NCBI GenBank assembly: GCA_024645155.1
Contig: JAHEGF010000011.1
Location: 1-26,054, forward strand
DNA length: 26,054 nucleotides
From: Phyllobacteriaceae bacterium
GTDB taxonomy: Bacteria; Pseudomonadota; Alphaproteobacteria; Rhizobiales; Rhizobiaceae
Direction: 5' to 3'
Within the stretch, counting starts at the first letter, position 1. Every line of letters starts with the position of its first letter. The position numbers were made by a program, and so were the translations under genes. Below are positions 15,053-22,627 of the stretch, one piece after another. The notes beneath the pieces were generated by a model. That model was given only the letters and a program-made list of their open reading frames with translations, was not told the DNA's origin and did no database searches.

Positions 15053-15682
15053 ATGATGTCACGCGTCAAATACCGTATCCTGGCCGCCACAGCCGCGGCG
15101 TTTCTTGCGCCTGTAGCCGCATTGCCTGCACACTCGGCCAGCGTTTCAAAGACCTACAGCTATTTTTCTATCGGCGGGAAGACACTGGGCGAGATCGAAA
15201 AGGAACTCGACCGGCGCGGCCCCAAGGTCGAAAGCACCGGACAGCGCCATCCCGGCGCCACCACCATGGAATTCACCACGCGGCTGACCTTTGAAGACGG
15301 CAAGCGCTGCCGCGTTGCCAATGCCGATGTGCGCGTCAAGGCGCGCATCAAACTGCCGCGCTGGCGCGCCCGCAGTAGCGCCTCCCGCGAGACATCGCTG
15401 GTCTGGGATACGCTATCTTCCGACATTAAGAGACACGAAGAAAGCCATGTAATCATTGCGAAAAATCATGCTCGCGAACTTGAACACGCCCTCAAGGCAA
15501 TGGGAACGCTTCAAGACTGCGAAACCGCCAAGGCAAAGGCGAAGAAAATCACCGACCGGGTGCTTGCCAAACACGACGACGCACAGGAACGCTTCGACCG
15601 GGTAGAGGGAATAAACTTCGAAAACCGCCTGCTGCGGCTGCTCAAATACCGCATTGAGCGCATCGAGGACGGACGGCTCTAG
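15053..15682 (+). CDS. Secreted DUF922-type putative zinc protease
   Basis: The 209-residue product from ATG 15053 starts with a signal peptide (MMSRVKYRIL, a hydrophobic stretch, and cleavage probable near PAHSAS). The mature part begins with YSYFSIGGKTLGEIEKELDRRGP and ends in a long charged helix. At residues 128-132 it has HEESH, an HExxH zinc-binding and catalytic motif, within SDIKRHEESHVIIAKNHA; this context is that of the DUF922 family of predicted Zn-dependent proteases. Two cysteines (Cys86 and one near residue 158) may form a disulfide. The open frame extends far upstream, but the extra residues lack any signal sequence and overlap folP on the other strand, so I reject them. An ATG at 14987 is a weaker alternative. 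Substrate is unknown. It converges with the FNR gene. Confidence 0.78.
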   Translation: MMSRVKYRILAATAAAFLAPVAALPAHSASVSKTYSYFSIGGKTLGEIEKELDRRGPKVESTGQRHPGATTMEFTTRLTFEDGKRCRVANADVRVKARIKLPRWRARSSASRETSLVWDTLSSDIKRHEESHVIIAKNHARELEHALKAMGTLQDCETAKAKAKKITDRVLAKHDDAQERFDRVEGINFENRLLRLLKYRIERIEDGRL

Positions 15683-15693
15683 GGGTCGGGACG

Positions 15694-16725
15694 CTAGCGC
15701 ACCCCGAGCTTTTTCTGCAGGCTGGTCGACGACGTCGTGTACTGGAATACGATCTTTTCATCAGGATTGCAGATACGCTTTGCCGCCTGCGCCATCAGGG
15801 CGACTTCATGAAACCCGGACAGGATGAGCTTCAGCTTGCCGGGATACCAGTTGATGTCGCCAACTGCGAAAATCCCTTTCTCCGATGTCTCGAATTTCTC
15901 CGTATCGACCGGGATGAGGTTCTCATGCAAGTTGATGCCCCAGTCGGCAATCGGCCCGAGTTTCATGGTCAGGCCGAAAAACGGCAATAGCCGTGTGCAC
16001 GAGATTTCGACGTCGCCATCCGGCGACTTGACTGTCGCACCGGTCAGCTGGCCGTTGTCGCCGTGCAGCGCGGTCACCTGCCCCATCTGGAACGTCAGCT
16101 TGCCCTGATCGCGCAGCGCCAGCATCTTGTTGACACTGTCGGGAGCGGCACGAAATTCCGGGCGCCGGTGTACCAGTGTCAGGCTTTTTGCAATCGGCTG
16201 CAGGTTCAAGGTCCAGTCGAGCGCGGAATCGCCACCGCCCACCACCAGCAGATCCTCGCCGGCGAACATTTCCCGGTGCCGCACGGAATAGAAAACGCAT
16301 TTGTCTTCAAAGGCTTCTATGCCGGGTATCGGCGGGCGTTTCGGCTGGAAAGAGCCGCCCCCGGCAGCAATCACCACGACCTTGGCTTCAAACACCTCGT
16401 TTTCGTCGGTGGTCACCCGAAAGCTGCCATTGTCCAGCTTTTCAAGCGAAGAAACCATCCGGTTGAACGTGAATTGCGGGCCGAAGGGCTTGATCTGCTC
16501 CATCAGCTTTTCAACCAGCCCCTGGCCGGAAATCTCCGGCCACGCCGGAATGTCGTAGATCGGTTTTTCCGGATAGAGTTCGGCACACTGTCCGCCCGGC
16601 CGGTCGAGAATATCGATCAGATGGCATTTCAGGTCATACAGGCCGAGTTCGAACACGGCAAACAGGCCTACAGGCCCGGCACCTATGATGAGCACGTCTG
16701 TGCGGGTGATGTCATTCATTTGCAC
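15694..16725 (-). CDS. Thioredoxin-reductase-like ferredoxin-NADP+ reductase
   Basis: The 343-residue flavoprotein has an FAD-binding GAGPVG at residues 15-20, a second nucleotide-binding site VVGGGDSALDW around residue 160, and a closing GIFAVGDINWYPGK that places the flavin. The thioredoxin reductase CxxC is absent (DSALDW replaces CATC-type residues), and the PIYDIPAWPEISGQGL segment and C-terminal extension (FQYTTSSTSLQKKLGV) are those of TrxR-like FNRs, as in Rhodopseudomonas and Bacillus YumC. It would move electrons between NADPH and ferredoxin. It lies 19 nt downstream of the ferredoxin stop, so ferredoxin and reductase form an operon. A second ATG two codons later (16719) is an alternative start. 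Confidence 0.9.
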   Translation of the reverse strand: MQMNDITRTDVLIIGAGPVGLFAVFELGLYDLKCHLIDILDRPGGQCAELYPEKPIYDIPAWPEISGQGLVEKLMEQIKPFGPQFTFNRMVSSLEKLDNGSFRVTTDENEVFEAKVVVIAAGGGSFQPKRPPIPGIEAFEDKCVFYSVRHREMFAGEDLLVVGGGDSALDWTLNLQPIAKSLTLVHRRPEFRAAPDSVNKMLALRDQGKLTFQMGQVTALHGDNGQLTGATVKSPDGDVEISCTRLLPFFGLTMKLGPIADWGINLHENLIPVDTEKFETSEKGIFAVGDINWYPGKLKLILSGFHEVALMAQAAKRICNPDEKIVFQYTTSSTSLQKKLGVR

Positions 16726-16744
16726 CGCTCTCGGGAATTGGTAT

Positions 16745-17065
16745 TCAGGCCTGGCGCTCGGGCACCCTTACGACCAGGCCGTCAAGCGCATCGGACACCT
16801 TGATCTGGCAGGAAAGTCGCGAATTGGGCTGCACGTCATAGGCAAAGTCCAGCATGTCTTCTTCCATCGCCTCGGGTTCGCCAACCGTGTCCGTCCATTT
16901 TTCATCGACATAGACGTGGCACGTCGCGCAGGCGCATGCTCCGCCACATTCGGCCTCGATGCCGGGAACCGAATGCTTGATGGCATTTTCCATGACCGTC
17001 GAGCCGTTTTCGGCATCGATGTCATAGCGTGTACCGTCAAAGGCAATTACGGTGATCTTGGTCAT
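16745..17065 (-). CDS. Adrenodoxin-type [2Fe-2S] ferredoxin
   Basis: From ATG 17065 the product is 106 residues, the normal size for adrenodoxin/FdxB-type ferredoxins. Cluster ligands are Cys40, Cys46, Cys49 (C-X5-C-X2-C) and Cys86 in RLSCQI; an additional Cys44 lies within the loop (CGGACACATC). The EPEAMEEDMLDFAYDVQPNSRLSCQI segment is the acidic interaction helix and final strand of the adrenodoxin group. A longer frame to 17107 adds 14 Arg-rich residues that do not fit the family. It is followed after 19 nt by the TrxR-like FNR gene. Likely clients (Fe-S assembly, cytochrome P450, heme or steroid chemistry) cannot be told from this window. Confidence 0.92.
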   Translation of the reverse strand: MTKITVIAFDGTRYDIDAENGSTVMENAIKHSVPGIEAECGGACACATCHVYVDEKWTDTVGEPEAMEEDMLDFAYDVQPNSRLSCQIKVSDALDGLVVRVPERQA

Positions 17066-17202
17066 GATTGGCCCCGCATTTCTCCGAGGCCGAAATATAC
17101 ACTTCAATCGTCAAGTCAACCGGCGCCATGCCGGCGGCACAATAATGTGAACCCGCCAGGCGTTCAGCCAAAACGGATGTGGCGCGATGTGGGGTAAAAA
17201 TC

Positions 17203-17577
17203 TTAGCGGTTTATCGATGCGATATATTCGCGCACTTCCCGTACGCGGCCTGCAAGAGCCTTGAGCGGAGCCGGTTTGTCGGGGTTGTCTTCAATCGATT
17301 CGGCGCAATCGGCGAGCTGAAAGGCTCCAATTCCGCGCGCCGATCCCTTCAGCTGATGCGCGAGGTTCCTGCGCTCTTCGCCGATGCTAAGTTTCAGCTT
17401 TTCGGAAAGTTCAGCCATCTGGTGAATGAACAGGTTCAGGATCTCGCGTTCCAGTTCGCGGTCACCGAGTGTATGCCGTGCCAGGTGGACCAGATCGACC
17501 GGCCGCTTGTAGGCTGGAGGGCTTGTTTCCCCGCCGGGCAGTCCAAATACAACTTCTTCAGTCCGAATTACCGCCAT
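17203..17577 (-). CDS. Single-domain histidine phosphotransfer (HPt) protein
   Basis: Starting at ATG 17577 the 124-residue product is essentially one HPt four-helix bundle. The phosphorylatable histidine is His74 in NLAHQLKGSARGIGAF, where the surrounding HxLKGSA pattern is diagnostic, followed by the helix LADCAESIEDN. It has no kinase or receiver domain, so it would shuttle phosphate between receiver domains encoded elsewhere. The first 25 residues are a short non-conserved leader. A longer frame to 17880 reaches across the divergent gene's start and contains no HPt sequence, so I reject it. AAGGGA about 12 nt upstream is a plausible ribosome binding site. It is divergent from the GPR-like gene. 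Which kinase it serves is unknown; proximity suggests, but does not prove, a cell-cycle or polarity link. Confidence 0.82.
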   Translation of the reverse strand: MAVIRTEEVVFGLPGGETSPPAYKRPVDLVHLARHTLGDRELEREILNLFIHQMAELSEKLKLSIGEERRNLAHQLKGSARGIGAFQLADCAESIEDNPDKPAPLKALAGRVREVREYIASINR

Positions 17578-17640
17578 CGTGCCATTCCCTTGTGCCCTTC
17601 CAGACAGGAAATGACGGTAGCGAACCGGTATGGACAGTCC

Positions 17641-17697
17641 GTTAACGGCCGCGAAATGTGCAAAAACAAACTTAATTCGCGTTAACCTTATATTTAA
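17641..17697. promoter_or_regulatory. Cluster of TTAA motifs in the hpt/GPR-like divergent intergenic region
   Basis: The 262-nt region between the HPt gene and the GPR-like gene is otherwise GC-rich but holds an AT-rich patch with four TTAA motifs: GTTAAC at 17641, TTAA at 17672, GTTAACC at 17681 and TTAA at 17694. TTAACCTT at 17682 differs by one base from the CtrA half-site TTAACCAT. Spacings between neighbouring TTAA motifs are 6 and 8 nt rather than the canonical 7, so this is only a suggestive CtrA-like region. Confidence 0.3.
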
Positions 17698-17839
17698 ACT
17701 TTTATACATCTCGGCAAAATCTGGTTCCATTTGTCGCTTCCGCGCTCTACGATGACAGATTGAAAAACGGAACATACTGCCTTCGGGCAATGTGCATAAA
17801 CCGGCGGGAAACACCGGGACAAGTACAGGGTACAGCGGC

Positions 17840-20800
17840 ATGGCGCGTAAAACGACCACCAGCAAGAAGCTGGACGACACGATCGATGCAACTCTCGAAG
17901 AAGCGCTTGAGATGGATCTTGATCTCGATTACCTTGACGACGACTTCGAGATCGACGCGTCGATGGATGAACTGGAGGCCCAGATCGCACAGGCCGCCGA
18001 CGAACTGGCCAAGGAAAACGGTGACGCCAAACCTGCAGCGCAATCCAAGCCGGCGCGATCGGCAAAAGGGCCAACGGTCGCTCCACCCTCACCTCTTCCC
18101 GAGATGCCACCAGCTCCGGCCAATGTCGCTGCAAACGATGACCGCCAACGCGATTTCCGGTCGCTGCTGGCGACCGTAAACCGCCGCACGCCGACCACGG
18201 TTTACTGGACCACGGCATTCGTATCGATCCTCTGGATCTTGGGCGGGCTCAGTTTCGGCCACCTGCTCTATTCCCCGCAAATCTGGGAAATCTCCACATT
18301 CCAGCAATTCTTCTCGACCCCCTACGCGGTTGGACTGGCCGTCGGCATAGTCATACCGATCCTGTTTTTCTGGGGATTTGCGGTGATGGTGCGCCGGTCG
18401 CAGGAAATGCGCCTTGCCGCACGTTCCATGACCGAGGTTGCCGCATTTTTGGTAGAACCCGAGAATATCGCGCAGGACCGTGTCATGACCGTTGGTCAGG
18501 CCGTGCGCCGCGAAGTACAGGCAATGGGAGATGGTATTGAACGCACACTGGCACGTGCAGTCGAGCTGGAAGCCCTTGTCCACACCGAGGTCAACGAACT
18601 TGAGCGCGCCTATTCGGAAAACGAACGCCGCATTCGTTCACTGGTCGACGGACTGGGTTCGGAGCGTGATGCAGTTGTTTCTCACGCCGAACGCGTTCGC
18701 TCGTCGATCGCCGGTGCACACGAGCAGCTCAAGGAAGAACTGAACTCCGCAAGCGACATCATCCGTGACACGGTCGACAACGCGTCGTCGCTTCTGACGA
18801 CGACGATCAACGAATCCGGCGAACTGCTGGTCGGCTCGATCAACGACAGCGGCTCGCGCATCAATGAATCCATTGCAGACCGCCTCGAAGCCGTGTCGGG
18901 CCGCATTACCACGTCCGGCGAAGCCGTTGCCAGCCTGCTCGACACCCGTATCGCGAAAATCGGCGAAAGTTTCGATACCAGCCTTGCCGGGCTCACTTCA
19001 TCGATGGATGGCCGCAGCAAGACCCTTGCCGAAGAATTCGACATGAGGGTCGCAGCACTGAATACCGGAACCGAGAAAATCAACTCGGTTCTCGATTCCC
19101 GCCTGACAGCAATCGAGACGGCGCTGGGTGAAAGCGGCAACAAGATTGCCGCTGAAATCGAGTCGCGTGTCTCCGGCCTTGATGCCGGGACCGAAAGTAT
19201 CAAATCGACTCTTGATGCCCAACTGGCAGCCATCGAAGGCACGTTCTCGGAACGTGGAAAATCGCTGATCGGGGAATTCGAGACACGCATTACGGCAATC
19301 GACAACGGGACCGAAAAGCTCAATAGTGCCCTGGAAACCCGCGCACGCCAGATCAATGAAACACTGGTCGAACGCACACGCGGCATTGCCGGCGTATTTG
19401 CTGAAGGCCGCGAAACCATCACTTCCATGATCGAGGAAGGCAAAGCTCGGATCGGCGCAGACATGGCGGAACTGGTCATGTCCACATCGACAATGCTTGA
19501 AACACGGGCCGGCGAATTCGCAGACAAGCTGAACGTCAGCCGCGACCAGATTTCTGCGACGCTTGATGCGGATATGTCGAAAATAATCGATCTGCGCGAC
19601 GGAATTGCCGGAGTTCTGACCGAAGACATCGGCCGGATTGAAGATGCATTCCGCAATCATACCGGTGTCATAGAAGAGCGCACCAAAACCATGGAGAAAG
19701 CGCTCGGCATGGGTGTCGGAAATGTTCGCGCCGCGCTCGAAGGCAGTGCCGTCGATGTTGCAAAATCGCTCAGCGAAAGTGTTGCCAACGCAACCCGCAC
19801 GCTTGGCCAGTCCGCGGACGCCGCATTCGAGGAGGCCGATCGCAAGATCATGGCCCGGACACACCAGACCTCGGCGGAACTCGACAAGCGTGCCGACGCG
19901 ATCGCCTCTGCCTTTGATCAGGCCGATAGCCGTATTCGCGCGCGTATCGAGGAAAGCGCAGCTGCAATTGCCTCCCGCAATGAGGAAATTTCGGCAACTT
20001 TCGACGCCATCGACCAACGCTTGATGGCACGTACGCACCAGACGTCCGCCGAACTCGATAAACGCACCGAAGTCGTCGAGGCCTCTCTTGCGGCAATCGA
20101 CAAGAAGCTGATCGAGGGCGCAGATGGCGTCATTGACCGCCTGTCGAACATATCGGGCAGCATGGCGGAAAAGGTTACCGCCCATATCACCAGCGCCGAA
20201 TCCAAACTGTCTGCGAAAGCCGACCAGCTTTCCGAATCCTTTGCGGCGATCAATGCGCATATCGAAGAGCGTACCAGCGAAACCACCAGGTCGCTGTCGG
20301 AGAGCACAAAAGAACTGAACTCGATGCTCGCAAGCCGCTCTTCCGAAATCTCGCGGATCCTCGACGAGAAGGCCCGGCCGCTGATCGAGGCATTCGCGGC
20401 AAGTGGCGGCGAATTGCAAAAAAGCCTCGAAAACGCGACCGCATTGGCAACCGAACGCCTGCGCTCCGAAAGCGCCGAACTGGTCAAGGCACTGGCCAAC
20501 CGTACCGCCGACACGCTTTCTGCGGTCGAGAATTCGCAAAACAGCCTGACCGAGAATGTCGGCGCCCTTATCGACCGCCTGTCGTCTTCCAATTCGAAGC
20601 TTGGCGAGCTGATGGAACTTGCTTCGCACAGTCTTTCGGAAGTCGAAGGCCGGCTTAGCGGCACCACCGACCGGTTCAACGAAACGGCCGAGAAAGCGGC
20701 ACAGTCGCTGTCGACCTCCTCGCGGATCATTGACGCCAACACCGGCAAACTGGCCGAACTGTCGAGCGACACGCTCGGACAGATTGCGGCCATAGCCAAC

Positions 20801-21874
20801 CGTTTCGAAGACCATGGCAAAATGCTGGCCTCGGCCAACGACCTGCTCGGCTCTGCACAGTCAAACCTGTCATCAACACTGGAAGATCGCCGCGACGCAC
20901 TCGAAAGCCTGGCGCTCGGCCTCGTGGCGAAATCGGAAGAAATCGAAAAGGTCATGCGCACCTTCGAAGGAATGGTGGAACGTGCGGCGTCTTCCGCCGA
21001 GGGCCGCACCCGAGATACGGCATCGCAAATGCAGTCGGTGGTCAACGAAGTGATCGACTCTGCATCGCAGCGCTTTGCCGATGCAACCAGCGAAATGCGC
21101 GAGACTGCAAACTCGATCCGCCGCGAACTTGAGGAAACCCGGTCCGAATTGAAACGCGGTGTCCTTGATCTTCCCGAGGAGACGAAAGAATCGACATCGG
21201 CGCTCCGCCGTGCTGTAGCTGACCAGATCGGCGCATTGAAGGAACTGACCAACATTGTCACAAGTTCTGGCCGCGGCCTCGATGTCAGTGGCTCTCGTGA
21301 GCGCAGTCCCGAACTGCCGCAGCCGGTTCGCCCTGCGCCGCAACCCGAACGCCAGTCCGACCTGCGCGGCGGACATGATGCACCGGTGGCTACTGCGCCG
21401 GCGCCTGCGCGCGCTCCCGCAGCACGCGACAATGCGTCCGGCGGCTGGGTCCAGGATCTGCTGCGACGTGCATCCACCGATGATGAACCGGCAGCACCAG
21501 CGCACTCTCCGCAACAGCGTTCACCGCTGCACATCGTCGAGTCGCTCAATTCACTGTCTGTCGACATTGCCCGCGCCATCGACCATGACGCCTCTGTCGA
21601 CCTGTGGGACCGTTATCGCCGCGGCGAGCGCGGCATCTTCACCCGGCGCCTCTACACAATAAAGGGCCAGCAGACGTTTGACGAAATTCGCAGCAAGTAC
21701 CAGCAGGATCGCGAATTCCGTGAAGCGGTCGACCGCTACTGCCTGGATTTCGAGAAACTCCTGAAGGATGTTGCCCGCAATGACCGCGAGAACATCATGA
21801 CGCAAACCTACCTGACCTCCGATACGGGCAAGGTTTACACGATGCTGGCTCATGCGTCGGGACGCCTGCGCTAG
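17840..21874 (+). CDS. Giant coiled-coil membrane protein, GPR/RgsE-like polar growth scaffold
   Basis: The product is 1344 residues from ATG 17840; the in-frame ATG-like start at 17792 adds 16 residues without a ribosome binding site. Layout: an acidic N-terminus (Asp/Glu-rich, about 15-60), a Pro/Ala linker, two transmembrane helices (about 120-143 and 161-184), about 950 residues of Ser/Thr/Glu/Ala-rich amphipathic helix resembling apolipoprotein or kinesin-like coils, a Pro/Gln-rich linker (about 1160-1230), and a C-terminal globular domain (about 1235-1344) with DLWDRYRRGERGIFTRRLY. This is the architecture of the Agrobacterium growth pole ring protein GPR and Sinorhizobium RgsE, which form a ring at the growing pole and are needed for unipolar growth. 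GPR is, as I recall, over 2000 residues, so this one is much shorter. Internal repeats occur from residue 367 (listed separately). It is monocistronic with a terminator. Confidence 0.75.
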   Translation: MARKTTTSKKLDDTIDATLEEALEMDLDLDYLDDDFEIDASMDELEAQIAQAADELAKENGDAKPAAQSKPARSAKGPTVAPPSPLPEMPPAPANVAANDDRQRDFRSLLATVNRRTPTTVYWTTAFVSILWILGGLSFGHLLYSPQIWEISTFQQFFSTPYAVGLAVGIVIPILFFWGFAVMVRRSQEMRLAARSMTEVAAFLVEPENIAQDRVMTVGQAVRREVQAMGDGIERTLARAVELEALVHTEVNELERAYSENERRIRSLVDGLGSERDAVVSHAERVRSSIAGAHEQLKEELNSASDIIRDTVDNASSLLTTTINESGELLVGSINDSGSRINESIADRLEAVSGRITTSGEAVASLLDTRIAKIGESFDTSLAGLTSSMDGRSKTLAEEFDMRVAALNTGTEKINSVLDSRLTAIETALGESGNKIAAEIESRVSGLDAGTESIKSTLDAQLAAIEGTFSERGKSLIGEFETRITAIDNGTEKLNSALETRARQINETLVERTRGIAGVFAEGRETITSMIEEGKARIGADMAELVMSTSTMLETRAGEFADKLNVSRDQISATLDADMSKIIDLRDGIAGVLTEDIGRIEDAFRNHTGVIEERTKTMEKALGMGVGNVRAALEGSAVDVAKSLSESVANATRTLGQSADAAFEEADRKIMARTHQTSAELDKRADAIASAFDQADSRIRARIEESAAAIASRNEEISATFDAIDQRLMARTHQTSAELDKRTEVVEASLAAIDKKLIEGADGVIDRLSNISGSMAEKVTAHITSAESKLSAKADQLSESFAAINAHIEERTSETTRSLSESTKELNSMLASRSSEISRILDEKARPLIEAFAASGGELQKSLENATALATERLRSESAELVKALANRTADTLSAVENSQNSLTENVGALIDRLSSSNSKLGELMELASHSLSEVEGRLSGTTDRFNETAEKAAQSLSTSSRIIDANTGKLAELSSDTLGQIAAIANRFEDHGKMLASANDLLGSAQSNLSSTLEDRRDALESLALGLVAKSEEIEKVMRTFEGMVERAASSAEGRTRDTASQMQSVVNEVIDSASQRFADATSEMRETANSIRRELEETRSELKRGVLDLPEETKESTSALRRAVADQIGALKELTNIVTSSGRGLDVSGSRERSPELPQPVRPAPQPERQSDLRGGHDAPVATAPAPARAPAARDNASGGWVQDLLRRASTDDEPAAPAHSPQQRSPLHIVESLNSLSVDIARAIDHDASVDLWDRYRRGERGIFTRRLYTIKGQQTFDEIRSKYQQDREFREAVDRYCLDFEKLLKDVARNDRENIMTQTYLTSDTGKVYTMLAHASGRLR
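18938..19330 (+). repeat. Tandem coiled-coil repeats, 51 + 40 + 40 residues, within the GPR-like gene
   Basis: Three consecutive protein repeats begin at residues 367, 418 and 458 with LDTRIAKI, LDSRLTAI and LDAQLAAI and end in NTGTEKINSV, DAGTESIKST and DNGTEKLNSA. Units two and three are exactly 40 residues; unit one is 51, with 11 extra residues after its first 12. A degenerate fourth unit starts at 19331 (LETRARQI). The DNA of the units has diverged, so they are old duplications. Confidence 0.8.
19844..20065 (+). repeat. Duplicated 16-residue block within the GPR-like gene
   Basis: Residues 669-684 and 727-742 read KIMARTHQTSAELDKR and RLMARTHQTSAELDKR: fourteen residues are identical, with a 58-residue period. 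The two DNA copies (19844-19891 and 20018-20065) differ at several third codon positions, so selection on protein sequence is likely. Confidence 0.8.
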
Positions 21875-21904
21875 CACGTTCCCGGTATCTGTAATTCGGA
21901 AACT

Positions 21905-21930
21905 AACGCGGGGCCGGTCCCCGCGTTTTT
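21905..21930 (+). terminator. Rho-independent terminator of the GPR-like gene
   Basis: A 9-bp GC-rich stem (AACGCGGGG / CCCCGCGTT) with a 5-nt loop is followed by T residues to 21930. It begins 31 nt after the stop codon at 21874 and 9 nt before the end of the convergent lipoprotein gene. On the minus strand no T-run follows, so it serves mainly the plus strand. Confidence 0.9.
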
Positions 21931-21938
21931 CGTTGCGG

Positions 21939-22538
21939 TCACATCACCGACAGCGACCAGTCGAGAATCTCAAGGGCCGCCTCATCAAAGGCCCGGTCAA
22001 GCGCGCCAACAAGGGCGTCGTTGCCATCACCGCCGGCACTTGCCGTCTTGGCGAAAGTCCGTGTTCCGCGAACGACACCGTTACGGTCGTTTAAAACCCG
22101 CACATTCAGTTCGACATTGGCAGACTTGCCACCGGACACGATGCTGAATTTGCGGATGTCGACGATAACCCGGTAGTCGATTGCCAGGCCCTCGCCCGGC
22201 GTGCCGACGCCGCCAACGCGGCCGGATCGCTGGAAAGTTTCGACCAGGCGGGCCTGAACGATTGTCGGCAGCCGGTCTGCCCATTGCGCACCGGCCAGGT
22301 ATTCGATGACGCCCGTTTGCGGTTCGATGACGATGTTCTGCCCATCGAGCGCTTTCAGTGCCGTCGGCTCGGTTATCAGCAATTGCAGTCGTGCGCGCCG
22401 GTTTCCTGTTGTACCGGCGTCAGGTGCGGACAACTGGTAGGTGTCGAGCGGTTTGGAGCCGCCACCAAGCGCGGCACATCCGCTCAGCAATGCCGTGGCG
22501 ATCAAACTGGCGCTGATAACCCCGAAAGTCGATCTCAC
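21939..22538 (-). CDS. ABC-type transport auxiliary lipoprotein (PqiC-like)
   Basis: I choose the GTG at 22538 because it gives a proper lipoprotein signal peptide: VRSTFGVISASLIATALLSGC, with lipobox LLSGC and the acylated Cys about 20 residues in, and GGGGA lies 8 nt upstream. An ATG at 22631 overlaps the upstream MCE gene stop by 4 nt but would put 31 polar residues before the signal. The mature part (DTYQLSAPD, an ADRLPTIVQARLVETFQ segment, ELNVRVLNDRNGVVRGTRTF, and a final ALDRAFDEAALEILDW helix) is that of the PqiC/DUF330 family of outer-membrane lipoproteins that accompany MCE transporters. It is the last gene of the mla-type operon and probably provides the outer-membrane end of the lipid path. 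Confidence 0.83.
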   Translation of the reverse strand: MRSTFGVISASLIATALLSGCAALGGGSKPLDTYQLSAPDAGTTGNRRARLQLLITEPTALKALDGQNIVIEPQTGVIEYLAGAQWADRLPTIVQARLVETFQRSGRVGGVGTPGEGLAIDYRVIVDIRKFSIVSGGKSANVELNVRVLNDRNGVVRGTRTFAKTASAGGDGNDALVGALDRAFDEAALEILDWSLSVM

Positions 22539-22627
22539 TTTTTTGTTCCCCGTACCAGGCGGCCGCGCGAGCCAAATCCCCTTATCCGCATAGCAGGTCC
22601 GTTTCTTGTCCGCCACATCAGCCAATG

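Noticed and set aside
17088..17118. Promoter-like TTGACT and TATATT on the minus strand upstream of the ferredoxin
   Set aside because: The two hexamers are only 14 nt apart, outside the usual 16-18 nt spacing, so I do not call a promoter.
18998..20815. Long open frame (605 codons) on the minus strand inside the GPR-like gene
   Set aside because: It is antisense to a strongly supported coiled-coil gene with repetitive, GC-rich codons, which readily gives open antisense frames. The product has no domain pattern.
19918..21579. Second long minus-strand frame (553 codons), Ser/Arg-rich
   Set aside because: The Ser/Arg-rich composition is what results from reading the complement of the Glu/Ala/Ser-rich coding strand. 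No ribosome binding site or family signature was seen.
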